DNA of 64,000 nucleotides. It comes from Mycobacterium sp. GA-1285. GTDB lineage: Bacteria > Actinomycetota > Actinomycetes > Mycobacteriales > Mycobacteriaceae. Made by a program: the position numbers and the translations under genes. This document shows, piece by piece, positions 24,645-33,023 of the stretch (positions are counted from its first letter, which is position 1; each line of letters begins with the position of its first letter). The notes under the pieces are model-generated. The model searched no databases. It saw nothing but the letters and a program-made list of their open reading frames with translations, and was not told the DNA's origin. The stretch spans positions 186,001-250,000 of the forward strand of contig NZ_LQIS01000034.1 of the NCBI RefSeq assembly GCF_001499905.1, given 5' to 3'.

Positions 24645-25993
24645 CGTCCGGCCTCCGCGGGTGAAAGGTGGGCCACCCCACCCGGAGCGGGCACCGCGAC
24701 GGGAGACGGTGTCGGGTCCGGGGTCGACTGCAGACCCGGCGGGGCCTCCGCGGGCGGCCCGGGCGGCGGCCCGCCGGGTGGCGGGGCCGGGGGCGGCTCG
24801 CGGTACGGATAGCAACCGGGTCCCGGCAACGGCAGGCCGGGCAATCCGCACGCCCGGTCGCCGGGATTGCCGGTGATGGCGTCCGGGACCGTCAGCCGCG
24901 GCTCGCCGCCCTGACCCGTCCGCGGGAAGGGCACGGGCAGCGCCGGTGTCCCCGGCTGCCCGACCTGTGGGTCGCTGAGTTCTGACGGCAGCTTCACGTT
25001 GGGATCCAGGCCGAGGTCGGAGAACGCGGCATCGATGAAGGGCTGCAGGAACTGTCCCGGCAGCAGATTCGCGACGTAGTTCTTGAAGAACGGGCCGCCC
25101 GAAACCGATTCCCCCAGCGACATCACATAGTCGGTCAGCAACGAAAGCGACTTCTGCAGGCGTTCCTTGCGATTGTCGATGATCGTCAGCACGCCGTTCA
25201 GCTTGTCCAGGGCGGGTCGAAGGGTGTCGCGATTCTCGCCGATGAAACCCTGCAACTGTCCGCTGAGAGCCGAGATGTTGCCCGAGACCTCATCGAGTGC
25301 GGCGCTTTGGTTTTCGAGCTCGGCCAGCAGCGCGTTGGTATTGGCGACCAAACTCACGATCTGGTTGCTGCGTTCGGCCAGCACCGTGGTGGCCTTATCG
25401 GCGTTGGTGAGCAGACCCCGCAACTGCGCGTCGCGTTCATTCAGCGTGTCAGAGAACCGCGCAACGCCCTCGATCGCGACCCGCAGCTCAGGCGGGGTGT
25501 CTGAGAAAGTGTCCGCCAACACCCGAAGCGAATCGGACAACTGGTCGGTGTTCAAGCCACTGATCGTCGTGGCCAGCTCCCCCAGTGCATCCGGCAGCTC
25601 GTAGGGCGACGTCGTGCGATCCAGGGGGATGGTGCCCTCCTGCCGACCGTCACCGCGGGAGGTGACTTCGAGGATCTTCGTGCCCAGCAGCCCCTCGGTC
25701 TTGATCGCTGCCTCGGTGCGATCACCGAGCCGGATGTCGCTGTCGACGGTGAACGTCACCAGGGCGCGCGGTCCGTCCAGTTCGATGGACTTGACCTGTC
25801 CGACCTCGAATCCCGAAACCCGCACGGCCTTACCGGCTTGCAGCCCGCCCACCTCGGCGAAGTAGGCCGAGTACTCGCTGCCCTGCAGGAAGGGCAGCCG
25901 GTCGTAGTTCAGCGACCCCAGCACGATGCCGACTGTCAACGCCAGCCCTACGGCACCGATGACGGTCTGATTCCGTTCCGAGAAGGACCTCAC
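24641..25993 (-). CDS. mceC: Mce family protein, MceC subunit
   Basis: A 450-aa subunit: N-terminal helix (about 8-28, TVIGAVGLALTVGIVLGSL), MCE domain (about 35-115; GKAVRVSGFEVGQVKSIEL), a coiled helical region to about 300 and a strongly Pro/Gly-rich C-terminal tail (about 350-450). The GTG at 25993 is chosen because it gives the 4-bp overlap with mceB seen throughout the operon; a GTG at 26005 would add four residues. Confidence 0.92.
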   Translation of the reverse strand: MRSFSERNQTVIGAVGLALTVGIVLGSLNYDRLPFLQGSEYSAYFAEVGGLQAGKAVRVSGFEVGQVKSIELDGPRALVTFTVDSDIRLGDRTEAAIKTEGLLGTKILEVTSRGDGRQEGTIPLDRTTSPYELPDALGELATTISGLNTDQLSDSLRVLADTFSDTPPELRVAIEGVARFSDTLNERDAQLRGLLTNADKATTVLAERSNQIVSLVANTNALLAELENQSAALDEVSGNISALSGQLQGFIGENRDTLRPALDKLNGVLTIIDNRKERLQKSLSLLTDYVMSLGESVSGGPFFKNYVANLLPGQFLQPFIDAAFSDLGLDPNVKLPSELSDPQVGQPGTPALPVPFPRTGQGGEPRLTVPDAITGNPGDRACGLPGLPLPGPGCYPYREPPPAPPPGGPPPGPPAEAPPGLQSTPDPTPSPVAVPAPGGVAHLSPAEAGR

Positions 25994-27030
25994 CTCGGCG
26001 CACACCTCCCGGTGGACTGCCCGGCGACTTTCACGTACACCGGCTGGCCGCCCTTGCCGTTGAGTTTGAGCACGATGTCGCAGAGATAGAAGTTGAAGAA
26101 GTCGCCGTAAAGCCCCTGCCGTGCAAGCGCTTGATGGGCATCCGGCAGCGTGTTCAGCAGGTTGTCGAAGTACTCGTGGTCGGCCACCACGATTCCCGCG
26201 GCGCGGTCAGTTTCCCGGATGGCCTTGGTGAACGGAGGACGAGCCTGCGCCAAGAGGTCCGCGACGGTTCCGGCCGCTTCGTTGGTGTACGCCAGCCCGT
26301 TGCTGATGTCCTGTCTGCGCTCAGCCAGCGTGTCCACCAGTTCGGTGAGCGCGTCGACGGCCTTCGCGAACTGGTCGTTCTGGTCACCGAGGGACCCCAG
26401 CACCACGTTGAGGTTGACGATGACGTCCCCGATCAGCCGGTCGCGGTCCGCCAAAGTCGTTGTCAGCGCGGCGGTCTGGGACAGGAAAGAGTTGATGGTC
26501 GCGCCCTGGCCCTGCAGCGCCTGGATCAGCTGTCCCGACAGTGCGTTGACCTGGTCTGGATCCAGCGCACGGAACAGTGGCCGGAAGCCGCCGATCAGCG
26601 CGTCGAGGTCGAGCGCAGGAGACGTGCGGGCGAAGGGAATCGTGCCGCCCGGCTCGAGCTTCTTGACTCCGCCGACGCCCTCCTCGAGTGCGAGGTAACG
26701 ACCGCCGATGAGGTCGTCGTATCGGATGACCGCCCTGCTGCCTTCGGTCAACACCACCGACTGGTCCGCGTTGAACTCGACCCGCGCGGTGGTATCGGGT
26801 TGAATGGCAACCTTTTCCACGCTGCCGACCTCGACGCCGGCGATGCGCACGAAGTCACCGTTCTCCAAACCGGTGACATTGGTGAATTCGGCGACATAAC
26901 TGTTGGTGGCCTCCCCGAAACGCATCTCGCCGAAGACCGCGAACAGACCGAACACGCCGAGCAGGCACACAGCCAGGAAGACGGCGAGACGCACCGCGTC
27001 TCGTCGAACCCTGGCGTTCATGCTGGACAT
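25990..27030 (-). CDS. mceB: Mce family protein, MceB subunit
   Basis: A 346-aa subunit, the shortest of the six as usual: N-terminal helix (about 14-34), MCE domain (about 40-120; GDFVRIAGVEVGSVEKVAI and DDLIGGRYLALEEG), a helical tunnel region and a short Cys-containing end without a Pro-rich tail. The ATG at 27030 has GAGAGGTGA about 8 nt upstream; a second ATG three codons on is possible. The 28-bp gap to mceA is the only sizeable gap among mceA-F. Confidence 0.92.
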   Translation of the reverse strand: MSSMNARVRRDAVRLAVFLAVCLLGVFGLFAVFGEMRFGEATNSYVAEFTNVTGLENGDFVRIAGVEVGSVEKVAIQPDTTARVEFNADQSVVLTEGSRAVIRYDDLIGGRYLALEEGVGGVKKLEPGGTIPFARTSPALDLDALIGGFRPLFRALDPDQVNALSGQLIQALQGQGATINSFLSQTAALTTTLADRDRLIGDVIVNLNVVLGSLGDQNDQFAKAVDALTELVDTLAERRQDISNGLAYTNEAAGTVADLLAQARPPFTKAIRETDRAAGIVVADHEYFDNLLNTLPDAHQALARQGLYGDFFNFYLCDIVLKLNGKGGQPVYVKVAGQSTGRCAPR

Positions 27031-27058
27031 GGCGGGTCACCTCTCATGGCGTCGTGGT

Positions 27059-28519
27059 TCATCCGAACGGGGGGCCCGGCCGGGCCGGGGTCGGCAGCGG
27101 TGTCGGCCGCAGGGGCGTGGGCTGCATCTGGGCGGGCGAATGGACGATGAACGGCTCCGAACCCGGCGTGGGGCCGGGATCTCGCGGCGCCATCGGCGGC
27201 GGTGCGGCCGGAAGGCCCGGCCACAGCGGGGTGCCGTCGTCGGCGTACAGGTCGGCACCGTAAGCCGGGGCTCCCGGGTACGGGATCGGACCTATCGCGG
27301 GTCCGCCGAACAGGTTGCGCACGCTCGGCGGTTCGGGCACGGCGCGGGTCGTCGGCAGATAGTTGGCGTACCCGGGGAAGCCGATGCCGGGGTTGGGCCG
27401 CCAGTCCAGTCCGGTGCCGAACCCGGTGTTCGTGACGAGATTGCGCACCGGCCAGTTCTGCGCGACGTCGGGTAGCGAACCGCAACTGGGTTTGCCGCCC
27501 GGCCCTCCCTTGGCGCCGACGATCGGCAGGTGATTGGGGTACCGGTACGGGTCGTCGCCGACCCCCAGCGCCACGTCCAGCACCAGCGTCCGGCCGTTAC
27601 CTCCCGGCCCGTCGTACCCGCCGGTGTCCAGCAGAGTCTTCGCGCCGGTCAGCAGGCAGGTGTACTCCGGGCTGTATTTGTGCAGCAGGTTCGTCGTCGG
27701 CTCGAGCACGTTGATGGCCTTGATCAGGTTCGCCTGGTTCGGCGCGAGCAGGTTGATCCCGCTGTTGGAAAGCCCGATGGTGGCCAACAGCAGCGCGTCC
27801 AATTGGCTGGCCTGGGCGGTGATCGTCGTGCTCGTGGTGCTGAGTGCATCGAGCGTGCTCAGGATGTCTTGCGCCGCGGCGCTGTACGTGTCGCTGAAAT
27901 CCCTGACCGCGCGCAGGTCCTGGGTGATCGTCTCGTTGCGCGGATTGAGTTCCAGCAGAACCTGATTCGCGTCGGTGGTGGCCTGACCGATCAGCTCGCC
28001 CTGACCTCGGACACCCTCGGCCAGCGCGTACAAGGTGCTGTTGAGCTTGGCGGGATCGACTTGTTCGAGAACGTCGACGATGTTCTGGAACACCGTGTTG
28101 GCTTCGACGGTGACGTTGCGCGACTGGATCACCTGACCCGCGGCGAGTCGCTGGGAAGTGGGATCGTTCGGATAGATCAGATCGACGAACTTGGCGCCGA
28201 ACACCGTCGTCGCCCGGATCTGCGCCTCGACGTTCGACGGGATGAACTCGATCTTGTCCTTGTCGATCTCGAGCTTCAACGCCACCGGCGTGCTGCCGCC
28301 CTGGATTGCGGAGACCCGCCCGACCTGCACGCCGCGCAACTTGACCTTGGCGTCGGTTTCCATCACCAGACCCGCGCGGTCAGACGTCAGGGTGACCGTC
28401 TCCGTCGACCTGAAGGCACCGACGAACAGGGCATACGTCAACCAGATGGCGGCGGCGACGACCACCACGAGAATCAGCGTCCACCACGCGGGGTGCAGGC
28501 CTTCGTCTTCAACGTCCAT
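27059..28519 (-). CDS. mceA: Mce family protein, MceA subunit
   Basis: A 486-aa subunit: transmembrane helix (about 13-33), MCE domain (about 40-120; DRAGLVMETDAKVKLRGVQV, FGAKFVDL), a helical region including LDALLLATIGLSNSG that is well conserved among MceA proteins, and a long Pro/Gly-rich tail from about 385. By eye it looks nearer to Mce4A than to Mce1A of M. tuberculosis, yet the operon lacks a KstR box, so I do not assign it to mce1-4. It follows yrbEB with a 2-bp gap. Confidence 0.93.
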   Translation of the reverse strand: MDVEDEGLHPAWWTLILVVVVAAAIWLTYALFVGAFRSTETVTLTSDRAGLVMETDAKVKLRGVQVGRVSAIQGGSTPVALKLEIDKDKIEFIPSNVEAQIRATTVFGAKFVDLIYPNDPTSQRLAAGQVIQSRNVTVEANTVFQNIVDVLEQVDPAKLNSTLYALAEGVRGQGELIGQATTDANQVLLELNPRNETITQDLRAVRDFSDTYSAAAQDILSTLDALSTTSTTITAQASQLDALLLATIGLSNSGINLLAPNQANLIKAINVLEPTTNLLHKYSPEYTCLLTGAKTLLDTGGYDGPGGNGRTLVLDVALGVGDDPYRYPNHLPIVGAKGGPGGKPSCGSLPDVAQNWPVRNLVTNTGFGTGLDWRPNPGIGFPGYANYLPTTRAVPEPPSVRNLFGGPAIGPIPYPGAPAYGADLYADDGTPLWPGLPAAPPPMAPRDPGPTPGSEPFIVHSPAQMQPTPLRPTPLPTPARPGPPFG

Positions 28520-28521
28520 GG

Positions 28522-29376
28522 TCAGCCGGCCAGGTTGAAGTTGCCGGATTGACCGTAGACCGCGAGCGAGAGCATCACCAGCACGAAAGCCGAGACGATC
28601 AGCGAGGTGCGCACCGCCCGCCCGACGGCCTCACCGACGCCCGCGGGGCCCCCTCGCGCGGTGTAGCCGTAGTAGGTGTGCACGAGCATGATCATCACAG
28701 ACAGCGCAATGGTTTGACCGAACGACCACATCAGGTCGGTGGGGTTGAGGAACGTCCTGAAGTAATGGTCGTACACACCCGTCGACTGACCGTAGAGCAC
28801 GGTGGTGCCGAACCGTGCCGCCCAGAACGCGGCGATCACGCCGACGCAATACAGCGGGATCACCACAAGGAAACCGGCAACCACGCGTGTCGAGGCGAGA
28901 TAGGCGACGCTTCGAATACCCATCACCTCGAGCGCATCGACCTCCTCATTGATCCGCATGGCCCCCAGCTGCGCGGTGGCGCCGGCGCCGATGGTGGCAG
29001 ACAACGCCACCGCCGTAGTGGCCGGCGCGATCAGCCGAACATTGAAGAACGCCGACGCGAAACCGGTCAGCGCCTCGACACCGATCTCGGAGAAGTCGGT
29101 GTAACCCTGCACCGCCACCAGGGCGCCGGTCGTCACGGTGAGGAAGCCGACGATCGCCACCGTGCCGCCGATGATGATCAGCGCCCCAGCGCCTAGGCCC
29201 ATTTGAGCGATGATCCGGATCAGCTCGACCTGATAATGAACGAGCGTGTAGCGGATCGAACTCAGGGTGCGGCCGAAGAACTTGGCTTGCATCCCGACGC
29301 GGTTCCAGGGGTCGGCTACGCTCTTGAACCGGGCTTTCAGCCAGGGGAACTGGGAATGTGGCCTCGATACAGTCAC
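28522..29376 (-). CDS. yrbEB: YrbE/MlaE-family Mce permease B
   Basis: A 284-aa MlaE-like ABC permease with five to six membrane helices. Landmarks are IGAGATAQLGAMRINEEVDA (the EExDALxVMG coupling helix that contacts the ATPase), LASTRVVAGFLVVIPLYCVG and GPAGVGEAVG. Together with YrbEA and the shared ATPase MceG (Mkl, not in this window) it moves lipids through the inner membrane. The GTG at 29376 overlaps the yrbEA stop by 4 bp. Confidence 0.93.
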   Translation of the reverse strand: MTVSRPHSQFPWLKARFKSVADPWNRVGMQAKFFGRTLSSIRYTLVHYQVELIRIIAQMGLGAGALIIIGGTVAIVGFLTVTTGALVAVQGYTDFSEIGVEALTGFASAFFNVRLIAPATTAVALSATIGAGATAQLGAMRINEEVDALEVMGIRSVAYLASTRVVAGFLVVIPLYCVGVIAAFWAARFGTTVLYGQSTGVYDHYFRTFLNPTDLMWSFGQTIALSVMIMLVHTYYGYTARGGPAGVGEAVGRAVRTSLIVSAFVLVMLSLAVYGQSGNFNLAG

Positions 29377-30140
29377 ATCGTCACCTTCACCGCGACCGCG
29401 GTCGCGACGATGTTGATCGCGAACAGCGCCATGAACGTGAAGACCACGGTTTCGTTGACCGCGTTGCCGACACCCGCCGGCCCCCCGCCAACGGAAATGC
29501 CCTTGTAGCAAGCGATCAGGCCCGCGGACAAGCCGAACAGCGCGGCCTTGAGCAACGCGATGATGACATCGGTGGTTCCGATGAGCAGCGTGAGACCGGC
29601 GGCGAACGCTCCCGGTGAGACGTTCTGGATGTAGACCACGAAGAAATAGGCGCCGGCCAGTCCGACGAGGATCACGGTCGCGGACAACGCGAGCGACACC
29701 AAGGTGGCGGCCAACACGCGTGGAACAACCAACGCCTGAATGGGATTGACGCCCATCACCCGCAGCGCATCGAGCTCCTCACGGATGGTACGTGCGCCGA
29801 GGTCGGCACACATGGCGGTGGCGCCTGCGCCCGCCACCACCAGCACCGTCACGATCGGCCCGATCTGGCGCACGGTCCCGAGCGCCGCACCGGTGCCGGA
29901 GAAGTCGGCGGCCCCGAACTCCACCAACAGGATGTTGAACGTGAAGGTCAACAACACCGTATACGGGATGGTCAGCATCAGGGTCGGCAGTATCGACACC
30001 CGTGCGACGAACCACGCCTGAGAGATGAACTCGCGCCACGCGAAAGGAGGCCTGAACATCCACACGAAGGTGTCGAGCGCCATGGAGTAAAAGCCGCCGA
30101 AAGCGCGCACGGGCTTCGCAATTGCATTGACAGCGACCAT
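29373..30140 (-). CDS. yrbEA: YrbE/MlaE-family Mce permease A
   Basis: A 255-aa MlaE-like permease, first structural gene of the mce operon. Conserved features are ADLGARTIREELDALRVMGV (coupling helix), the helix LSATVILVGLAGAYFFVV and the end GGGPAGVGNAVNETVVFTF. The ATG at 30140 is preceded in frame by a GTG (30143). The 222 bp upstream, after the tetR stop, holds the likely promoter and two palindromes. Confidence 0.93.
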   Translation of the reverse strand: MVAVNAIAKPVRAFGGFYSMALDTFVWMFRPPFAWREFISQAWFVARVSILPTLMLTIPYTVLLTFTFNILLVEFGAADFSGTGAALGTVRQIGPIVTVLVVAGAGATAMCADLGARTIREELDALRVMGVNPIQALVVPRVLAATLVSLALSATVILVGLAGAYFFVVYIQNVSPGAFAAGLTLLIGTTDVIIALLKAALFGLSAGLIACYKGISVGGGPAGVGNAVNETVVFTFMALFAINIVATAVAVKVTM

Positions 30141-30256
30141 CACTCGGCTCCCACACGCGCGCTTCGCACTGCTATTCGCACTGCCATAGCCCGCCGACCT
30201 TCCCTGACACCAACAACCCGCGCCCGTGATGGCTGTGGCGCACAGGTTACACACGG

Positions 30257-30283
30257 CCGGACGTCCGGGAACCGTATATCGGT
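30257..30283. promoter_or_regulatory. two palindromes upstream of the mce operon
   Basis: CCGGACGTCCGG (30257-30268) is a perfect 12-bp palindrome, followed at once by ACCGTATATCGGT (30271-30283) with ACCG/CGGT arms. They sit 117-143 bp upstream of yrbEA in the only long non-coding stretch before the operon. They are plausible TetR operators or promoter elements; no KstR pattern is present here. Confidence 0.45.
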
Positions 30284-30362
30284 ATTTTGCGGTTCAGCAA
30301 CCGCCCACGTCGCGCGGGTCCGTTTCCCCACTACAGACGCCACCGGCGTGGCTTGGGGGAGA

Positions 30363-31004
30363 TCATCGCTCTTCGACGACGCACTGCTTAGCACCCAGGG
30401 CGCGTAGCGCGAAGTCGAGAATGCGGGCCTTGGCCAGCCGCAGACCGTCGTGGTCGTCGAAGGTCTGGCTGATCAAGACTCGACTGATGATCGCGTTGAT
30501 GGCGACAGCGTCCTGCTCGGGGTTCGCCAGCGGGAATGAACCGTCGTCGCGGCCGCGACGCAGGATCTCGACCAGTGAGCGCTCGCGGTCGGCGTGGGCC
30601 TTCTCGCGCGTCTCGCGATAGCCTTTGGCGGCGCGGACCTCGTCGGAATCGATGACGGTGAAGTGCATCCGGGTCTCTTCGTCGTAAATCAGCCCGAACA
30701 TGCCCTCGATCCAGGCTTCGAGTTGCTCGGCGGGCACACCCGACTTCTCCTCGACGACACGGTCGAGCCGCCGGGCCAGCGCGTCGGTCTCCTCGCGGAG
30801 CATGGCAAGGAACAGCTCGTCCTTCGTTTCGAAGTGACGGTAGAAGGCGCGCGTCGAGACTTCCGCGCGCTGCAGGATCGCGGCGACCGGAACGGGACCC
30901 GTGTGCGGTTGGGACAAACACGCGTAAGCAGCCTCGATGATGCGCTCACGGTCACGGGAGGCAAACTCGGGCGGCACGAGCGGAAAGTATATTGACGCTC
31001 TCAT
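30363..31004 (-). CDS. TetR-family transcriptional regulator
   Basis: A 213-aa regulator with an N-terminal TetR HTH (about 14-60; IIEAAYACL, VAAILQRAEVSTRAFYRHFETKDELF) and a helical ligand-binding domain. It is upstream of and co-directional with yrbEA and divergent from a hydrolase gene, the usual position for a local repressor of both. The ATG at 31004 has no clear ribosome-binding site. A GTG at 30977 preceded by TATACT with an 8-bp gap is an alternative leaderless start (204 aa). It is not the double-domain Mce3R type. Confidence 0.88.
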   Translation of the reverse strand: MRASIYFPLVPPEFASRDRERIIEAAYACLSQPHTGPVPVAAILQRAEVSTRAFYRHFETKDELFLAMLREETDALARRLDRVVEEKSGVPAEQLEAWIEGMFGLIYDEETRMHFTVIDSDEVRAAKGYRETREKAHADRERSLVEILRRGRDDGSFPLANPEQDAVAINAIISRVLISQTFDDHDGLRLAKARILDFALRALGAKQCVVEER

Positions 31005-31010
31005 CAAGGA

Positions 31011-31037
31011 CACCGGGATCGGCAAATTTTCCCGGTG
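31011..31037. promoter_or_regulatory. TetR-type operator candidate
   Basis: CACCGGGA (31011-31018) and TCCCGGTG (31030-31037) are perfect inverted repeats with an 11-bp AT-richer spacer, centred between the divergent tetR and hydrolase starts. This is the classic place for an autoregulatory operator. Confidence 0.55.
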
Positions 31038-31076
31038 GGTAACGTGAGCCACCGGGGCGAGCCGGAAAGGACGGCC

Positions 31077-31934
31077 GTGAGCGCGACTGACAGCGAACCG
31101 CAGACCGTTGAGTTCCGCGGCTCTGAGGACATCACCCTGGTGGCCGACGAGTGGAACCGTGGCGCGCAAACGGACCGGCCATCCGTTCTGCTCCTGCACG
31201 GGGGCGGGCAGAACCGCCATTCGTGGAAGCAGACCGGACACGTCCTGGCCGCTCTGGGGCTGCACGTCGTCGCGCTGGACAGCCGGGGCCACGGCGACAG
31301 TGACCGGGCGCCGAACGCCAACTACACCGTCGACGCGTTGAGCGCTGACACGCTTGCGGTCACAGAGCAGATCGGGCGTCCGGTGGCCTTGATCGGCGCG
31401 AGCATGGGCGGGATGACGGGCATGCTGGCCGCGGCCGCTGCCGGACCGGAGACGGTGACCAAGCTCGTGCTCGTCGACGTGGTGCCGCGGTACGAGAAGG
31501 ACGGCAGCGCCCGCATCCGCGAGTTCATGGCCAGCGGCATAGACGGATTCGAGTCCCTCGACGAGGCGGCGGACGCGGTCGCCGCGTACCTGCCGCACCG
31601 GAGGCGGCCGCGCAACCCCGACGGTTTGAAGAAGAACCTGCGGCGGCGCGACGGGCGATGGTTCTGGCATTGGGATCCGGCGTTTCTCACCGCGCCGGTG
31701 GACGACCGGTTCGTCCGCGAGGAGAAGCTCGAGCAGGCAGTGATGAGCTTGACCATCCCGATCCTGTTGATCCGTGGGAAACTCTCCGACGTGGTCAGCA
31801 CCGCAGGGGTGAAGGACTTCCTGGACAAGGTGCCCCGGGCGGAATTCGTCGAGCTCTCCGATGCCGGGCACACCGCCGCCGGTGACGACAACGACGCGTT
31901 CTCCGAAGCCGTGGTGCGATTCGTCAGCCGGTGA
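31077..31934 (+). CDS. alpha/beta-hydrolase
   Basis: A 285-aa serine alpha/beta-hydrolase: oxyanion-hole HGGGQNRHSW (41-50), nucleophile elbow GASMGG with Ser109, and C-terminal His265 (DAGHTAAGD). The strand/loop LDSRGHGDSDR (68-78) is typical of lactonase/peroxidase-like members. The substrate is unknown. The GTG at 31077 has GGAAAGGA 6 nt upstream, so it is preferred over the GTG at 31035, which lies inside the palindrome. It is divergent from tetR and may be under its control. Confidence 0.88.
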   Translation: MSATDSEPQTVEFRGSEDITLVADEWNRGAQTDRPSVLLLHGGGQNRHSWKQTGHVLAALGLHVVALDSRGHGDSDRAPNANYTVDALSADTLAVTEQIGRPVALIGASMGGMTGMLAAAAAGPETVTKLVLVDVVPRYEKDGSARIREFMASGIDGFESLDEAADAVAAYLPHRRRPRNPDGLKKNLRRRDGRWFWHWDPAFLTAPVDDRFVREEKLEQAVMSLTIPILLIRGKLSDVVSTAGVKDFLDKVPRAEFVELSDAGHTAAGDDNDAFSEAVVRFVSR

Positions 31935-31946
31935 TCGGCAGACCGC

Positions 31947-32003
31947 CGAAACTGAACTTTTGTGTCAAGGAATCGTGAAACTTCGTGCAAAAGCTCAGTT
32001 TCG
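31947..32003. terminator. 16-bp inverted repeat with one mismatch
   Basis: CGAAACTGAACTTTTG (31947-31962) pairs with CAAAAGCTCAGTTTCG (31988-32003) except at one position, with a 25-base loop. It lies between two convergent genes ending at 31934 and 32042 and is a likely bidirectional terminator. Confidence 0.7.
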
Positions 32004-32041
32004 ACCACGCGCGTCACCGTTGTGGGGCTCGAGCGTTCGGG

Positions 32042-33013
32042 TCAGGCCAGCAGCGGCACCGCCTCGTGAGGGGTGTCGGTCAGTATCTCGAACATCGCAC
32101 GGCGGGTCGCCCTGAGTTCGGCGCGTTCGAACAGCTTGCCGGCCACCTGGATTCGACAGTCGGCGATCGCGGAGTTGTAGCAGTACTTCGCCGCGCCGTC
32201 GGTATCGGTGTACGTCAGCCCGATCACGTCGGACGGTTCGGTCACGATCTCGCCCTCGATCATCTGGTCACCCACCCGCCCCCCGAACGTCCATGCGAAC
32301 GGACGGTAGTGGCCGTGGGTCTGCAGGCTGCCGCGGATCGAGCGCACGGCGAACTCCTGACCGGCGTGCCGGAAAACGAACAACGTCACACCGGGCAACA
32401 GCACCGGCCCGAGTGCCGCTCGGGCAGTGACGATCTCGAGCGTCGTATCCGGTGCGTCGTCGAAGCCGCAGACTTGTCCGAACGCGTAGGACGGCGTGTG
32501 CCGAGTGCCCCAGTTGTGGTTGACGCTTCCCGTCCAGCCGTCGACAACGAGGCGGACCTCGTCGAGTTCGAGCAATCCGTCGAACCGCGCGAGGGGATGG
32601 CGCACCGTCGTCTTGGCGGTCGGAAACCGGGCCGCGTAGGCACGGTCGGTGAGCAACCTGACCGGGGCTTCGTCGCCCGGAGTGACGCGCAGGTCCCACC
32701 GCGCCGAGCGGTGCCCACCGGTGACCACACCCTCAGCTGACCGATCGTCGAGGAAGGTCGCCGCGATGCGCGCGGTCCACTCCTCGTAGCCGTAATCGGC
32801 CGACTCCATCGGATACGGCTCCTTCAACGCGAGGTTCCCTGCGCGGTCCGGGTCGAAGACCATCACCCACACCTCTGCGGCCGCCTCCCCCGCCGTGGGG
32901 AGCAGCAGCGTTTCCCGAAGCCACAGCGCCTGAGGCAAGTCGGGATGGTTGGCGCGGATATAGCGACTCTCGTAATACGGGGGCTCCGGAGATGTCACCG
33001 GTTCAGCATCCAA
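32042..33013 (-). CDS. conserved protein, possibly AttH/CrtC-like lipocalin fold
   Basis: A 323-aa soluble protein with no signal peptide. It is rich in beta-type stretches, with GSVNHNWGTRHTPSYAFGQ near residue 165, an arrangement reminiscent of the HNWG element of hydroxyneurosporene synthase/AttH-type lipocalin domains. That link is only an impression. A TTG at 33013 gives the longest form; GTG at 32998 is equally plausible. It is divergent from the cyclase gene with a 10-bp gap, so the promoters overlap. Function unknown. Confidence 0.6.
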   Translation of the reverse strand: MDAEPVTSPEPPYYESRYIRANHPDLPQALWLRETLLLPTAGEAAAEVWVMVFDPDRAGNLALKEPYPMESADYGYEEWTARIAATFLDDRSAEGVVTGGHRSARWDLRVTPGDEAPVRLLTDRAYAARFPTAKTTVRHPLARFDGLLELDEVRLVVDGWTGSVNHNWGTRHTPSYAFGQVCGFDDAPDTTLEIVTARAALGPVLLPGVTLFVFRHAGQEFAVRSIRGSLQTHGHYRPFAWTFGGRVGDQMIEGEIVTEPSDVIGLTYTDTDGAAKYCYNSAIADCRIQVAGKLFERAELRATRRAMFEILTDTPHEAVPLLA

Positions 33014-33023
33014 TACTTGAGGG

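Noticed and set aside
25600..25720. RGD tripeptide in MceC as an integrin-binding site
   Set aside because: RGD occurs by chance in Arg/Gly/Asp-rich proteins. Its position in the MCE-domain region of an environmental-type mycobacterium gives no support for cell binding.
30141..30362. KstR regulation of the mce operon, as for mce4
   Set aside because: I scanned the gap and found no AACnnGTT core; the palindromes present do not fit KstR.
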